Shown one piece after another: positions 12,515 to 12,890 of a stretch of 12,890 bases of DNA. Position 1 is the first letter of the stretch; each line of letters begins with the position of its first letter. The notes beneath the pieces are model-generated. The model was not told the DNA's origin, did not search any database, and saw only the letters and a list, made by a program, of their open reading frames with translations. Made by a program: the position numbers and the translations under genes. This DNA is from Balneolales bacterium (GTDB taxonomy: Bacteria; Bacteroidota; Rhodothermia; Balneolales; Natronogracilivirgulaceae): contig SLQI01000446.1 of NCBI GenBank assembly GCA_007131535.1, positions 1 through 12,890 on the forward strand, read 5' to 3'.

Positions 12515-12547
12515 TGCCACGAATAAACGCGGAAACACAGGGATTTA
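12515..12547 (+). repeat. CGCGGATTT-type dispersed repeat, copy 3 (diverged)
   Basis: TGCCACGAATAAACGCGGAA followed by ACACAGGGATTTA. It aligns with 12358-12394 with several differences, in the same orientation. Confidence 0.45.
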
Positions 12548-12551
12548 AAAT

Positions 12552-12565
12552 GATGGTATACCATC
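12552..12565. promoter_or_regulatory. Perfect 14-bp palindrome with GGTATACC core
   Basis: GATGGTATACCATC is a perfect palindrome. Its 10-base part GGTATACCAT recurs at 12671-12680, 40 nt before the lipoprotein ATG. Two copies upstream of one gene could be regulator sites; the length is short enough for chance. Confidence 0.3.
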
Positions 12566-12720
12566 CAGCCCGTAACGCGGTTTCTCTTCCCAACTGATAA
12601 CTGTTAAATGCTTACTGATCACTGACATCATCTTTCCCCTAAAGCCCCAAAATATTGTTTATATTCAAACGGTATACCATGTAGGGCAAAGCAACTCACG
12701 CTCCGGTACAAATACACGAA

Positions 12721-12890
12721 ATGCTGAACTTACCACATCATATCACCGCACTGATAATTGGCGTTAGCTTGCTGCTTTCCTCCTGCAGCGTATTTGAAAC
12801 CCGTGAGGCCGAAGAGCCGGATGATGGTTCCGGCACACCGTTTACAACACCCGTACAGCCCTCGCAGGTCGTGGAAAACCTGCAGTATGC
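12721..12890 (+). CDS. Outer-membrane or periplasmic lipoprotein of unknown function, 3' end outside window
   Basis: The first 56 residues of a lipoprotein gene, running off the right edge. It starts at ATG 12721 and has a hydrophobic signal segment (ITALIIGVSLLLSS) ending in a lipobox L19-S-S-C22, so Cys22 would be lipidated and become the mature N-terminus. After it comes an acidic and Pro/Thr-rich linker (SVFETREAEEPDDGSG, then TPFTTPVQPSQVVENLQYA). Short lipoproteins with this CxxFxTRxxExP...TTPxxVxxNLxxA pattern are, from memory, common in Bacteroidota and Balneolota, but I know no function for them. Nothing about later domains can be said from this fragment. Confidence 0.75.
   Translation, partial: MLNLPHHITALIIGVSLLLSSCSVFETREAEEPDDGSGTPFTTPVQPSQVVENLQY

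Larger units (their letters stand above)
12332..12720. other. Spacer between the pseudouridine synthase and lipoprotein genes
   Basis: No gene is supported in these 389 bases. It contains two copies of the CGCGGATTT-type repeat, a 14-bp perfect palindrome (12552-12565) and a second GGTATACCAT (12671-12680). A T-run at 12351-12357 follows the rluA-type gene, but I see no clear stem before it, so a terminator is not called. Promoter boxes for the lipoprotein gene are not obvious. Confidence 0.65.

Overview
The window most resembles a chromosomal segment from the Balneolota/Rhodothermota or a neighbouring Bacteroidota-Chlorobi lineage. The main clue is the large secreted protein ending in a type IX secretion (T9SS) type A sorting domain with an NYPNPFNP signature. 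Supporting clues are an AraC regulator with a DUF6597-like sensor, a lipoprotein of a style common in that group, and many palindromic intergenic repeats. The assignment is an inference; no rRNA or other taxonomic marker gene is present.

Layout. 1-784: 3' end of htpG (Hsp90), closed by a strong intrinsic terminator. 983-1876: AraC-type regulator. 1877-3818: almost 2 kb with no credible gene, holding at least five kinds of palindromic or dispersed repeat, including a 121-nt long-hairpin MITE/REPIN-like element and a 30-bp palindrome next to the following gene. 3819-5444: flavin-dependent halogenase-like protein with its own terminator. 5589-6665: TauE/SafE-type membrane protein, probably TTG-started. 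6666-7024: convergent spacer with a three-segment alternative-pairing structure and copy 1 of a 110-bp repeat. 7025-7463 (minus): hicB-hicA toxin-antitoxin pair. 7464-7905: spacer with copy 2 of the 110-bp repeat. 7906-10392 (minus): secreted gluzincin-like metalloprotease carrying a dockerin, a possible cohesin-like domain and a T9SS sorting tail. 10522-11493 and 11444-12331 (plus): tRNA U34 hydroxylase trhO overlapping an RluA-family pseudouridine synthase. 12332-12720: repeat-bearing spacer. 12721-end: start of a lipoprotein gene.

How the genes relate. Only two tight functional units are visible: hicB-hicA (toxin-antitoxin) and trhO-rluA (RNA modification, overlapping reading frames, likely translationally coupled). 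The halogenase stands alone with no biosynthetic partners, and the protease stands alone divergent from trhO. The rest is a set of housekeeping and accessory genes separated by unusually repeat-rich spacers. I see no rRNA, tRNA, transposase, integrase or CRISPR array. The most interesting items are the protease architecture, the orphan halogenase with its upstream palindromes, the hicBA locus bracketed by long direct repeats, and the foldable intergenic elements, two of which show compensatory base changes.
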